A stretch of 20,679 nucleotides of DNA from CAVQBP01 sp964448105 (GCA_964448105.1 CAYUVK010000091.1:1-20679); one strand, 5' to 3'; positions 1 to 8,387 are shown, counted from the stretch's first letter. Numbers and translations are program-made. Notes: generated by a model not told the origin, from the letters alone.

Positions 1-208
1 TGAAACCGCTTTGAATATATTCGGAAAATCATATACAAGAAGAGTGTCGTTAAGATTAATAGGGATAAAGCTAACAGGTTTCAGCCTATCATATTACCAG
101 GAAAATTTATTCGACAGAACGGAAGCTGCAAGAAAAAAACTTATTGAGGCGGTAAACTCAATAAGAAACAAATATGGTTATGCTTCCATACAAATGGGGA
201 ATTACTGA
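1..208 (+). CDS. dinB: Y-family DNA polymerase, C-terminal fragment (DinB/Pol IV-like)
   Basis: This is the last 68 codons of a gene whose start lies before the window. The frame is open from base 2 (Glu-Thr-Ala-Leu-Asn) to a TGA at 206-208. The apparent TTG start at 11 is only an internal Leu codon. The segment RRVSLRLIGIKLTGF, then the QENLFD motif and a terminal helix ending in IRNKYGYASIQ, match the end of the little-finger domain of DinB-type translesion polymerases. There, RLLGV-like and NLFD-like motifs precede a short helix and a KYG/RYG motif. The catalytic palm is outside the window, so activity cannot be judged, and an ImuB-type paralogue is possible. It is convergent with the RDD gene, and the two coding ends overlap by 7 bp. 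Confidence 0.7.
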   Translation, partial: ETALNIFGKSYTRRVSLRLIGIKLTGFSLSYYQENLFDRTEAARKKLIEAVNSIRNKYGYASIQMGNY

Positions 209-963
209 TTAACAAGTTGTTTTTTTTGAGAGATTGAATCGGTTACATTATTATTAATATAATTATAATCCCTGAGGATTGTCTGTAGAAATGTCAATGG
301 CCGCAGTTCTGTAGTTGCGCCAAGTTTTTGTAGAAAGACATTTTTGCATTTTGTTACAATTTTATCAAACACAAATGGATCGTCTATCTTTGAAACTCTT
401 TGAAGCACTTCTTTTATTAAACCAATGTCTCTATCATTTAGAATCGAAACCTGCGAATATTTCGGAACATAATTTTCTTTTACTCTCATCAGGATTGTAT
501 CATCCAGTGTGGCTTCATTTTTCAGCTTGATAATTGTAGTGTTTGCCGCTAAATCCCCGAGTCTCTGTCCTTTGCCATTAATTAAAATGGTTATTAATGC
601 TACAGAACCATATGTAAACCAGATGTCAATAGGCCGGAGAATCCATCTTAAGAAATAACTTAAGAAAGTCGGCTGGCTGCCATCTAATTTCACCACTTTG
701 ATTTTTCTAATTTTTTTCCCGAATGATTGCCCGTTGAGAAATGTCTCGCAAAGAAGATCATAGAAAAAAACAGGGATGTACAGAATAATTACACCTGCAA
801 TTCCTATTTTCAATTTAAACTGAGATACTATTAGTACTGCTGCAATTGTATATCCGATTAAAATTAATGAATCAATGAGTACGGCAATAATTCTATCACC
901 AATGCTGCCTATACTGTATTCAATGGTTACGTTTTGTGTAGTTTCTACTTGAATCCTATCCAT
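202..963 (-). CDS. RDD family membrane protein
   Basis: 253 residues, ATG at 961-963. The N-terminal 150 residues form an RDD domain. The first membrane helix carries GDRIIAVLID with Arg24 and Asp31, a second hydrophobic stretch lies at about 52-70, then comes the conserved GQSFGKKI turn (78-85). A further Asp113 sits in RPIDIW, and the domain closes with GQRLGDLAANTTII (132-145). Residues 150-253 are a soluble, charged tail with no motif I recognise. RDD proteins are integral membrane proteins of mostly unknown role, some implicated in ion transport. This is the last gene of the MoxR cluster, 23 bp after the DUF58 gene, so probably co-transcribed. Its end overlaps the dinB-like gene by 7 bp. 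Confidence 0.85.
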   Translation of the reverse strand: MDRIQVETTQNVTIEYSIGSIGDRIIAVLIDSLILIGYTIAAVLIVSQFKLKIGIAGVIILYIPVFFYDLLCETFLNGQSFGKKIRKIKVVKLDGSQPTFLSYFLRWILRPIDIWFTYGSVALITILINGKGQRLGDLAANTTIIKLKNEATLDDTILMRVKENYVPKYSQVSILNDRDIGLIKEVLQRVSKIDDPFVFDKIVTKCKNVFLQKLGATTELRPLTFLQTILRDYNYINNNVTDSISQKKQLVNQ

Positions 964-986
964 ATCACACTAATTTTTTTCTGGAA

Positions 987-2318
987 TTATATCAAACTGC
1001 GTGCCTTAAGTTCAAGATATTTATTTATGGTATTAACGGATAATTTTTCCGGCGGAGTTAATATGGAATGAATTTTATACCTGTTAAGCTCCATAACAAC
1101 CTGCCTTTTTTCAAACGCAAATTTTTCTCCGATTGTTTTAATATAAATTTCCTCCGTGCTTTCTGGTTCTTTTTCAAGCAATGATTTTAGTTCTGTATTT
1201 TCAAAAAATATTATTACTACAAGATGATTTAATGCCAAACGGCGCAAAAAATATAACTGCCGTTTTAGTGCATCAATAGTCTCAAAATTTGTATAAAGTA
1301 AAATTAAGCTTCTGTGTGTTATTTTTGATAATAAAACTGCACAAAGGGATTCATAATCAGACTCCAGGAAATCGGTAGTTTGTTTGTATAATAAATCCAA
1401 TATTTTAAACATCTGTATAGAACGATTTTCAGCCGGTAATATATTTCCAATTTTATTTGAAAATGTTACAACACCTGCTTTATCTTCTTTGTGAAGAGCA
1501 ATATTGGAAATTACCAGGCTTGTATTAATTGCATAATCAAGAAGACTCATCCCGTTAAATGGCATTTTCATTGTTCTCCCCATATCAATAACATTATAAA
1601 CCTGCTGTGACTTTTCATCTTCAAAATTATTTACCATAAGCTCGTTTTTTCTTGCAGTAGCCTTCCAGTTTATGGTTCTAAAATCGTCTCCGATTACATA
1701 TTCCTTGATTTGTTCAAATTCAGTTGAGTGGCCAATTTTACGAATTCTTTTTATTCCTACATCAGTCAGCCTGTTTGAGATTGCAAATAATTCATATTTC
1801 CTCATCTGAATATATGATGGATAAACCGGGATAGTTTTTTCACCGGAAAATTGAAATTTTCTTAAGACTAATCTTAATGGTGAAGAAACAAATACATTTA
1901 TCCTGCCGAAATTATATTCGCCCCTTTTAACCGGTTTTAAATTGTAAGAAATTATTTTATTCTCACCGGGTAAAAGATTAAAAATATATTGAAAATTCCT
2001 TACCTGGAATTGAAAAGGTATTTCATCAATTATTTTAACATTTACTTTATAATTAAAGAGATTTTCTATGTAGATTTTTATTTCATTCTCGTCGCCGTTA
2101 GATAACCTGATAGGTGTTTCCCTTAAAGCAAATATTCCTTTCTTTTCTTTAAAGAGAATAATCGTATCTACTATCATTAAAATGATAAAGACGTAAAATG
2201 CTAATTGAGCAAGAATAAAAAATTCCCTGAAGAAATATCCCAGAACAAACAAAAAAACAATTCCCCAAACATAGATGAAAAAATAAGAAGTTAAATAAAA
2301 TGCTTTTATAAATTTCAC
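987..2318 (-). CDS. DUF58 domain protein, MoxR partner
   Basis: 443 residues, GTG start. Two N-terminal hydrophobic helices (about 10-30 and 35-55) anchor the protein, followed by a beta-rich region and then the DUF58 block at about 200-250. That block contains EYVIGDDFRTINWKATARK, the DxRxIxWxxxAR signature. The C-terminal part resembles a von Willebrand A fold, but the metal-site motif reads D245-M-G-R-T249 instead of the usual DxSxS. DUF58 proteins are habitually encoded next to MoxR ATPases and are thought to be their membrane-bound partners. The GTG overlaps the MoxR stop by one base (TAGTG), which implies translational coupling. The family call is firm; the client or substrate is unknown. 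Confidence 0.9.
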   Translation of the reverse strand: MKFIKAFYLTSYFFIYVWGIVFLFVLGYFFREFFILAQLAFYVFIILMIVDTIILFKEKKGIFALRETPIRLSNGDENEIKIYIENLFNYKVNVKIIDEIPFQFQVRNFQYIFNLLPGENKIISYNLKPVKRGEYNFGRINVFVSSPLRLVLRKFQFSGEKTIPVYPSYIQMRKYELFAISNRLTDVGIKRIRKIGHSTEFEQIKEYVIGDDFRTINWKATARKNELMVNNFEDEKSQQVYNVIDMGRTMKMPFNGMSLLDYAINTSLVISNIALHKEDKAGVVTFSNKIGNILPAENRSIQMFKILDLLYKQTTDFLESDYESLCAVLLSKITHRSLILLYTNFETIDALKRQLYFLRRLALNHLVVIIFFENTELKSLLEKEPESTEEIYIKTIGEKFAFEKRQVVMELNRYKIHSILTPPEKLSVNTINKYLELKARSLI

Positions 2319-3298
2319 TAACGTGGAACCTCTATTTTATCTACTAAAGATTTTATAATTTCATCAGGGAAAGAGCCTTCCATTTCCTTTTCCGGAGTTA
2401 AAAGAATTCTGTGTCTCAGTGCCGGGTAAACAACTTCTCTAACATCATCCGGCGTAATAAAATCGCGTCCGTTCATAACTGCAAAAGCTTTTGCTCCCGA
2501 TAAGATTGAGAGGGAAGCTCTTGGAGAACCGCCCAAATATAAATCATTATTGTTTCTTGAATTATAAACTATTTGCGCAATATATTTTGCAATATTTTCA
2601 TCAATGTGAATGTTTCTAATTTTATTACGGAATGTTTCTATTTTTTCGGGGGATAGTGCAGGCTGAATCATACTTAAATCATTTGCATTTTTCCGGTTGT
2701 GTAAATCAAGAAGTATTTTTGATTCTTCTTCAAGTGAAGGATAACTTATATTAACTTTAAACAAAAACCGGTCAAGTTCCGCTTCAGGGAGACGATAAGT
2801 ACCTTCATGCTCAATCGGATTTTGTGTTGCAAAAACAATAAAGGGATTTTCCATTAAATAAGTATTTCCATCAACACTAATTTGTCTTTCTTCCATAACT
2901 TCAAATAAAGCAGCCTGGGTTTTTGCAGGGGCACGGTTTATTTCATCAATCAAAATTATGTTTGAAAAGATTGGTCCTTTGTTAAACTCAAATTCGGAAG
3001 TTTTCATGTTAAAAATTGAAGTGCCGATAATATCCGAAGGCATTAAATCGGGAGTAAATTGAATCCGTGAAAAACCGCTGGATATAGTCTTTGCTAAAAT
3101 TTTTGCGATCAATGTTTTAGCAATTCCCGGAACTCCTTCGATTAGGACATGACCATCTGCGAAAATTGCAGCAATTAATAAATTAATAACTTCTTCCTGA
3201 CCAACTATAATTTTCCTAAACTCATCCTTAATTTTGTTAACGGCTTCATGTATATCACTTAAGTCGGTTCTGTTTTGGAATTTAGTTTGCTCTTCCAT
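2318..3298 (-). CDS. MoxR family AAA+ ATPase
   Basis: 326 residues, a normal MoxR length, ATG at 3296-3298 preceded by an AGGT Shine-Dalgarno-like sequence. All ATPase elements are present. Walker A is GVPGIAKT (55-62) and Walker B is IILIDEI (114-120, Asp118 and Glu119). Sensor 1 Asn160 lies in ATQNP, the arginine finger is in ELDRF (Arg177), and sensor 2 is in GGSPRAS (Arg260). The helix-2 insert typical of MoxR is seen around MEERQISVDG (135-144). MoxR ATPases act as chaperone-like remodelling factors, usually with DUF58 or VWA partners. The start overlaps the end of the upstream DUF4350 gene by 17 bp and its stop overlaps the DUF58 start, so it sits in the middle of one operon. Confidence 0.96.
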   Translation of the reverse strand: MEEQTKFQNRTDLSDIHEAVNKIKDEFRKIIVGQEEVINLLIAAIFADGHVLIEGVPGIAKTLIAKILAKTISSGFSRIQFTPDLMPSDIIGTSIFNMKTSEFEFNKGPIFSNIILIDEINRAPAKTQAALFEVMEERQISVDGNTYLMENPFIVFATQNPIEHEGTYRLPEAELDRFLFKVNISYPSLEEESKILLDLHNRKNANDLSMIQPALSPEKIETFRNKIRNIHIDENIAKYIAQIVYNSRNNNDLYLGGSPRASLSILSGAKAFAVMNGRDFITPDDVREVVYPALRHRILLTPEKEMEGSFPDEIIKSLVDKIEVPR

Positions 3299-4475
3299 AT
3301 ATACCTGCTTTTTTATAAAATGATTCGATTAACGAATTAATATATTTCAATTCTTTTTCTTTAATTTGAGGCCGAATGCTAATATAATTAATATATTTAA
3401 AAATTGATTTTACTTCTTTTAGTTCAACCCCCGATTTTTTAGAAATTTTTTCAAAGGTTTCTTCAGTCGTTTCATCAAGCCTTACATAATAACGGCTTCT
3501 AATCTGATCTAAAAGATAGTTTATTTTTTTCTCTGCAATATTTTTATGATTTTTTTGCTGGTAATACAGCTTACCGATTATTCCGGCAAATTCAAGAGAT
3601 GTATTTTGAAACGGTTTCATCTCAGGAATAATTCTTTGCTTTCTCTTTCCCTCAATAATTATATATATAATAATTGAAAATATCAGGATATAATATGCCC
3701 ATTTTAAAGGTTGCGTACTTAATATAAATCTCAACGGAGTTCTAATAGCTGCCTTGTTGTCTTTATAATACTCATCCCAAAATATTTTACTGTCTGCCGG
3801 TAAATATGAAAGCGCTTTATAAATGTAACCGGAATTTAAGGAATCCAGAATATTATAATTTGTAAATGCTATAGGAATTGTATTTAAATAAAAATACCCT
3901 TTACCGAATTTTATTTTTATGAAATTAGTTTTATTGTCGTTATTAAAACCTAATGCTGTAGATTCAAGGGTATCAAAATTTGTAAAATAATAATCCAATG
4001 GAGAATTTTTGAAGGAATAGGGTAGATTATTTTTCAGTTCCAAATTAGAAAAATTTATTTTGATTGAATCATTCCCGACATAATTTAAACTTGTTTGCAC
4101 ATTTAATGTATCAGATAACTTCCCCCTTATAAAATATGCGATAATAAAAACATTATTACCTTCTTTCACGAAATTCAATAACTCCTTTGTGTCTAATTCG
4201 TCAGGTGCAAATGTATTATTGATAAAAATATAATTTGAATTTTTATATTCTTTTCCTTTTAAGATATTATACACCGGATATTGAGATACTTGGATTTCTT
4301 CTTTTGGGAATAATTCAGGCAGAACCTGGTATAAAATATAACTTCCATATGGTATCTTGTCATCTTTTGAAAAACTTAATGACCAATCGATTCCTTTTGG
4401 TTCGGTAATCCTTACTATTACAAACAGTAGAAAAGTCAATATGAAGACTATTATAAATTTAGAATATTTTTTCAT
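3282..4475 (-). CDS. DUF4350-like membrane-anchored protein
   Basis: 397 residues, ATG at 4473-4475. An N-terminal helix (about 7-23) serves as an anchor or uncleaved signal. It is followed by a large presumably extracytoplasmic domain (25-250) containing IPYGSYILYQVLPELF near its start and a glutamine-amidotransferase-like pattern of strands (NVFIIAYF, then GKGYFYLNTIPIAF at 191-204). A second helix (257-275) leads to a charged cytoplasmic tail of about 120 residues. This architecture and its position between DUF4129 and MoxR fit DUF4350 proteins, which recur in such clusters. Its start overlaps the DUF4129 stop by 4 bp (ATGA) and its end overlaps the MoxR start by 17 bp. No enzymatic residues can be assigned. 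The family assignment rests partly on context. Confidence 0.7.
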   Translation of the reverse strand: MKKYSKFIIVFILTFLLFVIVRITEPKGIDWSLSFSKDDKIPYGSYILYQVLPELFPKEEIQVSQYPVYNILKGKEYKNSNYIFINNTFAPDELDTKELLNFVKEGNNVFIIAYFIRGKLSDTLNVQTSLNYVGNDSIKINFSNLELKNNLPYSFKNSPLDYYFTNFDTLESTALGFNNDNKTNFIKIKFGKGYFYLNTIPIAFTNYNILDSLNSGYIYKALSYLPADSKIFWDEYYKDNKAAIRTPLRFILSTQPLKWAYYILIFSIIIYIIIEGKRKQRIIPEMKPFQNTSLEFAGIIGKLYYQQKNHKNIAEKKINYLLDQIRSRYYVRLDETTEETFEKISKKSGVELKEVKSIFKYINYISIRPQIKEKELKYINSLIESFYKKAGIYGRAN

Positions 4476-5182
4476 CTCTCAACTGTTAATGCTGTTTGAA
4501 AATGATTAAAAGTATTTTTAGTCTCCTCAAAAAACGATTCTTCAACAGGTAATTCACCATACCAAATCCATTCAAAAAGATTTGTAAGTTCCTCAAAAGG
4601 TTTTTTCAGTTCAATCTCTTTCAATTCTTTTATATAATTATGATTGGTCTTGTTTGTTTTCCAGTCGATTAAATTTTTATCTGCTAATAATTTTAAAGTT
4701 TTAAGATAATGCAGTCTAACAGCAATTCTATAATCCTTTTTGACAATTGCTTCGGAAATTGATATATCAAAGTCAATTTCATTAATATCTTCCTTTATTT
4801 CTTTGAAGCTGGAAATTCTTTCTTCTTTCCTGTTATAAAACAAACCGTTCAATTTTGATTTATTAAGAACCAAAATCACAATAATAACAGCAGCAAGAGC
4901 TATTATATATCCGAGATATTCTTGAAAGAATCCAAATGCCTTAGTACCCAGCAACTTTGCTAACTGATTATTTACCCATAACCAAAAAGAATCCCACCAA
5001 TTGTCGGGAGCTGCTTCATTATATAAAAATTCTTTATCAGACTTAAACTTGGCTATAGAACTTTCCGAAGGGTATCTTACTTCGATCTTAGAACTATCAA
5101 TGGTCAATTCTTTTTTGTTATTATTCCCTGCATTTAAAGGTAAAGTAATGAGCGCAATAAATAAAATAATTAAAAGTTTCAC
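4472..5182 (-). CDS. DUF4129 domain protein
   Basis: 236 residues, GTG start at 5180-5182. Residues 1-18 are a probable signal peptide. A short exported region contains a Trp-rich stretch (NWWDSFWLWVNN, 61-72), a single transmembrane helix spans about 89-106, and a cytoplasmic helical domain follows. That domain carries the DUF4129 features: DYRIAVRLHYLKTLKLLADK, then IDWKTNKTNHNYIKEL, and FEWIWYGELPV near the end. In other genomes DUF4129 proteins are linked to MoxR/DUF58 genes and sometimes fused to transglutaminase-like domains; no such fusion is present here. It lies 11 bp after the upstream membrane protein and overlaps the DUF4350 gene by 4 bp. Function is unknown beyond membership of the MoxR cluster. 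Confidence 0.82.
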   Translation of the reverse strand: MKLLIILFIALITLPLNAGNNNKKELTIDSSKIEVRYPSESSIAKFKSDKEFLYNEAAPDNWWDSFWLWVNNQLAKLLGTKAFGFFQEYLGYIIALAAVIIVILVLNKSKLNGLFYNRKEERISSFKEIKEDINEIDFDISISEAIVKKDYRIAVRLHYLKTLKLLADKNLIDWKTNKTNHNYIKELKEIELKKPFEELTNLFEWIWYGELPVEESFFEETKNTFNHFQTALTVER

Positions 5183-5193
5183 GAAAAATATTC

Positions 5194-6003
5194 TTATACA
5201 GTTTCTAATTTTTCCATTAACCCGGTTGCTTCTTTCTTTTCAACTAAACTGAAATAATGAAACGAAATCCCGATGAGAAATATCGCATAAAAGAAATAAC
5301 TGATTGATGCAATTATCGATGTAATGATCATTAAAGTGCTGTTGAAAGACATTTGCCCGTTTCGCATATGCAGCATACCAATAAACATTGCGATATACTG
5401 AGGTATATAAAATAAAAACGTAAAAAAATACTGGATTACTGTAAAAATTAATAATAGTGCGAATGTAAACCACCAGTTCCCGGACATTAAATACCTGCAT
5501 CTGCTTATTGATTCAAAGAAAGGAAGTTTTTCCTGTATTCTTACAATATAAATTATAGTCATCACTATGCCGAGATAAATTGCAGGGATAATAAGTAAAA
5601 TTGTCGCAAATATTAAAATTATAAAAGTCCCGATGCTTGTTAGAAGAATCATCAATAAATTTTTTTTCACACTCTCCCAAACATCGTTAACATCAAACTC
5701 ATCGAGATTTTTCTTCAAATATAAATTCACAAATGAATAAGTGACCGTCAGGATCAATTGAAAAGTAATAAAGATGAAAAAATAATACACTAATGCCGAA
5801 GGGATGAAGTGTCCTATGTTTTTTTGTAATGAAAAAATATTTGATTGATAAAATCCTGCGGCAATACCTGTTAGAAAAATGCCCGGACCGGCAATAAATA
5901 AGAGAGACAAAAATAATCTTTTAAAATTTTGCCTGATGAATCCAAAAGTGACATTTAATAAATCGCCAAAATCGCGGACTTTTCTAAATTCTATCTTTTC
6001 CAT
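5194..6003 (-). CDS. Polytopic membrane protein of the MoxR cluster
   Basis: 269 residues with about six hydrophobic segments (roughly 30-50, 69-92, 115-150 as two helices, 178-205 and 222-250). The N-terminus (RKVRDFGDLLNVTFGFIRQN) is the amphipathic lead-in seen in several uncharacterised membrane families. The pattern PFFESISRCRYLMSGNWW (161-178) recalls the FxSlxrSxxLmkGnxW motif common to them. I do not recognise catalytic residues. The ATG at 6001-6003 has a good Shine-Dalgarno (AGAGGT) and lies 20 bp inside the end of the SpoIIM-like gene, so the two are probably translationally coupled. A similarly placed membrane protein is common beside SpoIIM in Bacteroidota clusters. The role is unknown. 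Confidence 0.75.
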   Translation of the reverse strand: MEKIEFRKVRDFGDLLNVTFGFIRQNFKRLFLSLLFIAGPGIFLTGIAAGFYQSNIFSLQKNIGHFIPSALVYYFFIFITFQLILTVTYSFVNLYLKKNLDEFDVNDVWESVKKNLLMILLTSIGTFIILIFATILLIIPAIYLGIVMTIIYIVRIQEKLPFFESISRCRYLMSGNWWFTFALLLIFTVIQYFFTFLFYIPQYIAMFIGMLHMRNGQMSFNSTLMIITSIIASISYFFYAIFLIGISFHYFSLVEKKEATGLMEKLETV

Positions 6004-6958
6004 GTGGACCTCTTGAAATTATCTTTCTTGGATAAATAATTACATACCATATTATAAATGAGAGCGAACCGAATATAATTAGTAAACTGACAGGTACTGG
6101 CATTGAAGTATATCTTGTAACAAATGATTCCAAAAAACCAGCCGTTATAAATATTGGAATTAATCCTAAGATAATTTTTATTCCATCCTTTGCCCCTCTA
6201 AGAAATGATTGCCTCCTTGAAAAAGTCCCGGGAAATAAAATACTTTTCCCAAGAAGTAACCCTGCACTTCCCGCAATAATAATTGAAGAAATTTCCAGCA
6301 CACCGTGGATCCAGACTGTTAATAAAGATTGTATTAAAACACCATGCTGTAAAAAGAAATATTCAAATGAACCGAGCATTACACCATTAGTAAAAAGCAT
6401 ATACCCTGTCCCAAATGTAAGTAAGATACCTGCAATGAAGGTATAAAAAGAAACCACAATATTGTTGAAAGTAATTCCCATAAACATATCAACCTGGTTC
6501 ATCTTTTTATATACTGCCATCGGATCGCCTTTGGCTATATTTTCCATTGTCATATTAACATAAGAATCACCGAGTATTAGCCTAACAAATTTATCATCAT
6601 TTGCCGTTGATATAATACCGATTAAAAGAGATACAAAAAAAATTAAGAATGAAATTAAAAGTAATTTTCGATGTGTATAAAAAAGTAACGGCAGTTCTTC
6701 TTTCCAGAATCTTTTGAATCTCCCTTTCTCTTCTTTCTTATTTTTATAGATACTTTGATGAACTTTAGCGGTTAATGAATTTAAATATTTATATGTCTTG
6801 CTGTTTGGATAAAAAGTTTTTGCATAAGAAAGATCATCGGTAAGCTGTATAAATAGTTCTGCAAGGAGATCCGGATCTTTATTTTCTTTTTCTGATATTA
6901 AAGCTTCAAACTTTTTCCATTTTTCCGCATTATTTTTTAAAAATACTACTTCCCGCAT
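5984..6958 (-). CDS. SpoIIM-like (stage II sporulation protein M family) membrane protein
   Basis: 324 residues. A soluble helical N-terminus (1-90) precedes about five membrane helices (roughly 97-116, 165-188, 209-237, 258-283 and 289-309). The family signature HGVLEISSIIIAGSAGLLLG lies at 218-237, including His218, Glu222 and the following small-residue helix. The loop NNIVVSFYTFIAGILLTFGT before it is also typical. In Bacillus SpoIIM belongs to the engulfment complex. In non-sporulating bacteria the family is mostly found beside MoxR, DUF58 and RDD genes, as here, and its job is unknown. It is the first gene of the cluster, with 53 bp between its ATG and the apt stop, so the operon promoter should lie at or upstream of 6959-7011. 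Confidence 0.88.
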   Translation of the reverse strand: MREVVFLKNNAEKWKKFEALISEKENKDPDLLAELFIQLTDDLSYAKTFYPNSKTYKYLNSLTAKVHQSIYKNKKEEKGRFKRFWKEELPLLFYTHRKLLLISFLIFFVSLLIGIISTANDDKFVRLILGDSYVNMTMENIAKGDPMAVYKKMNQVDMFMGITFNNIVVSFYTFIAGILLTFGTGYMLFTNGVMLGSFEYFFLQHGVLIQSLLTVWIHGVLEISSIIIAGSAGLLLGKSILFPGTFSRRQSFLRGAKDGIKIILGLIPIFITAGFLESFVTRYTSMPVPVSLLIIFGSLSFIIWYVIIYPRKIISRGPHGKDRI

Positions 6959-7002
6959 TTTTGTTTTTAATTGTGTGGCCGAAAAGAATATCCGTTACTT
7001 AT

Positions 7003-7017
7003 AAATGAATATCATTC
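7003..7017. promoter_or_regulatory. Candidate palindromic operator upstream of the MoxR operon
   Basis: The sequence AAATGAATATCATTC contains the inverted repeat AATGA-ATA-TCATT, centred about 50 bp before the first gene of the MoxR cluster and overlapping the apt stop codon. It differs from the Fur-box core AATGATAATCATT only at two central bases. The same 15-mer recurs at 12806-12820. Binding of a Fur-family repressor is only a guess. Part of the sequence is constrained by apt coding. Confidence 0.25.
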
Positions 7018-7542
7018 GCTTTTATAATCTATCAACGCTCTAACATCATATCCTTTTAATTGTTCTCTGCCTTTGAGAAAGGATAATTCAATTATAAAAG
7101 ATAATTGTACTACTTCACCTTTTAACTTTTTAATTAGGTTTGCAGTAGCTTTAGCAGTTCCGCCTGTAGCTAAAAGATCATCGTGAATTAAAACTTTATC
7201 TCCCGGTTCTATTGCATCTTTATGAATTTCTATTGCATCTTCACCATATTCAAGAGCATAACTTTCTCTAACAGTTTCTGCCGGAAGCTTTCCCGGCTTT
7301 CTAACAGGGACAAAACCAACGTCCAATTTTTCAGCAAGCATCGAGCCAAAAATGAATCCACGTGACTCTATTCCCACGACCTTTGTTATGCTTTTATTTT
7401 TGGTAAATTCAAACAAAAGTCTAAGTGTAGCCTTTAACGGAATAGGGTCTTTTAATAGAGTTGTAATATCCCTAAAATTTATCCCTTTTTTAGGAAAATC
7501 AGGGACACTTCTTATGTAATTTTGTAAGTCTATATCTTCCAT
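7012..7542 (-). CDS. apt: Adenine phosphoribosyltransferase
   Basis: 176 residues, the usual Apt length. The enzyme converts adenine and PRPP to AMP and pyrophosphate in purine salvage, in the cytoplasm. The N-terminal motif SVPDFPKKGINFRDITTLL (12-30) is diagnostic, as are GIESRGFIFG (57-66), RKPGKLP (81-87) and the PRPP-binding loop VLIHDDLLATGGTA (117-130). All residues expected for activity are visible. The ATG at 7540-7542 follows an AAGGGA ribosome site and lies only 8 bp after the stop of the enoyl-CoA hydratase-like gene, so the two are probably co-transcribed, although they have no obvious metabolic link. Confidence 0.97.
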   Translation of the reverse strand: MEDIDLQNYIRSVPDFPKKGINFRDITTLLKDPIPLKATLRLLFEFTKNKSITKVVGIESRGFIFGSMLAEKLDVGFVPVRKPGKLPAETVRESYALEYGEDAIEIHKDAIEPGDKVLIHDDLLATGGTAKATANLIKKLKGEVVQLSFIIELSFLKGREQLKGYDVRALIDYKSE

Positions 7543-7550
7543 TTTTTCCC

Positions 7551-8300
7551 TTATTTTTTGTTTAAAAAATTATTTAATCCTTCTTTGAAATCTTTAGTTG
7601 AACGACTTATAGTATTTAACTGGATAGAATAATTGACTGCATCTTGAATTGTCAAATTTGAAATAGATGAAATCATTTTTTTTGTCATCTTTAAACTGGT
7701 TAAAGAACTCCGGCAAAGTTTTTCTGCAAACACAAATGCTTCTTTTAACACATCATCTGATAATATATCGGCAAAGCCAAGCTCATAAGCTTTTTGAGCA
7801 TTTATAATTTCACTTGTGAGCAACAAATGTTTTGCTCTGCCTTCGCCGAGCTTTTTGATTAAAAAAATAGATACAATAGCCGGCACAAATCCTATTTTAA
7901 CTTCGGAATATCCAAATTTTGCTTTTGCAGAATCAACAATAATAAAATCACAAACAGAAGCCAAGCCGCACCCGCCCGCAATAGCAGGTCCGTTTACAGC
8001 AGCAATTACCGGCTTGGGAAAGTTATAAATATTTAGAAACAATTCTGCAAGACTTTCCGAATCTTTTTCATTTTCTATTGATGAATAATTTTTTAACTCA
8101 TTTAAATATGCCAGATCCGCACCCGCACAAAAACTACTTCCCTCACCGCTAATTATTAAAACTTTTACATTATCATTATTCTCGATTGAAGCTATTCTAT
8201 TTTTTATTGCTTCTACCATTTCCGGGTGAAGTGCATTTCTCTTTTCCGGACGGTTCAGCATAATTAATCCAATGCTATCTTTTTCCGAATATTTTATCAT
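7551..8300 (-). CDS. Enoyl-CoA hydratase/isomerase (crotonase) family protein
   Basis: 249 residues, full length for a crotonase. The oxyanion-hole motifs are SSFCAGADL (55-63) and NGPAIAGGCGLA (103-114). The later motif FGYSEVKIGFVPAIVS holds Glu133, equivalent to rat Glu164. The position of rat Glu144 in GGGCELA is Gly112 here (GGCGLA), so only one of the two classical catalytic acids is present. GFVPAIVS together with a glycine at that site recalls methylglutaconyl-CoA hydratase (LiuC) and related enzymes rather than a standard two-Glu enoyl-CoA hydratase, so a role in branched-chain or terpenoid acyl-CoA breakdown is possible. No other leucine-degradation gene is nearby. It is the first gene of a likely two-gene unit with apt. 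Confidence 0.9.
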   Translation of the reverse strand: MIKYSEKDSIGLIMLNRPEKRNALHPEMVEAIKNRIASIENNDNVKVLIISGEGSSFCAGADLAYLNELKNYSSIENEKDSESLAELFLNIYNFPKPVIAAVNGPAIAGGCGLASVCDFIIVDSAKAKFGYSEVKIGFVPAIVSIFLIKKLGEGRAKHLLLTSEIINAQKAYELGFADILSDDVLKEAFVFAEKLCRSSLTSLKMTKKMISSISNLTIQDAVNYSIQLNTISRSTKDFKEGLNNFLNKK

Positions 8301-8343
8301 TTTAAATTCCTATGTTATGTTGTTTGTTTAAGAAAAAAGTATA

Positions 8344-8373
8344 ATAATATTTTAGTTTTTACTAATCATTCAA
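8344..8373 (-). promoter_or_regulatory. Possible sigma70-like promoter for the crotonase-apt unit
   Basis: On the minus strand TTGAAT (8373-8368) and TATTAT (8349-8344) are separated by 18 bp, and the -10 element lies 43 bp before the ATG of the crotonase gene. Matches to TTGACA and TATAAT are partial, and the region is AT-rich, so chance matches are likely. Confidence 0.3.
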
Positions 8374-8387
8374 ATACGAGAATGGTT

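Noticed and set aside
5001..5500. Two frames (83 and 86 codons) around the DUF4129/membrane protein junction
   Set aside because: They lie antisense to, or in another frame of, two genes with clear features and have no start context of their own.
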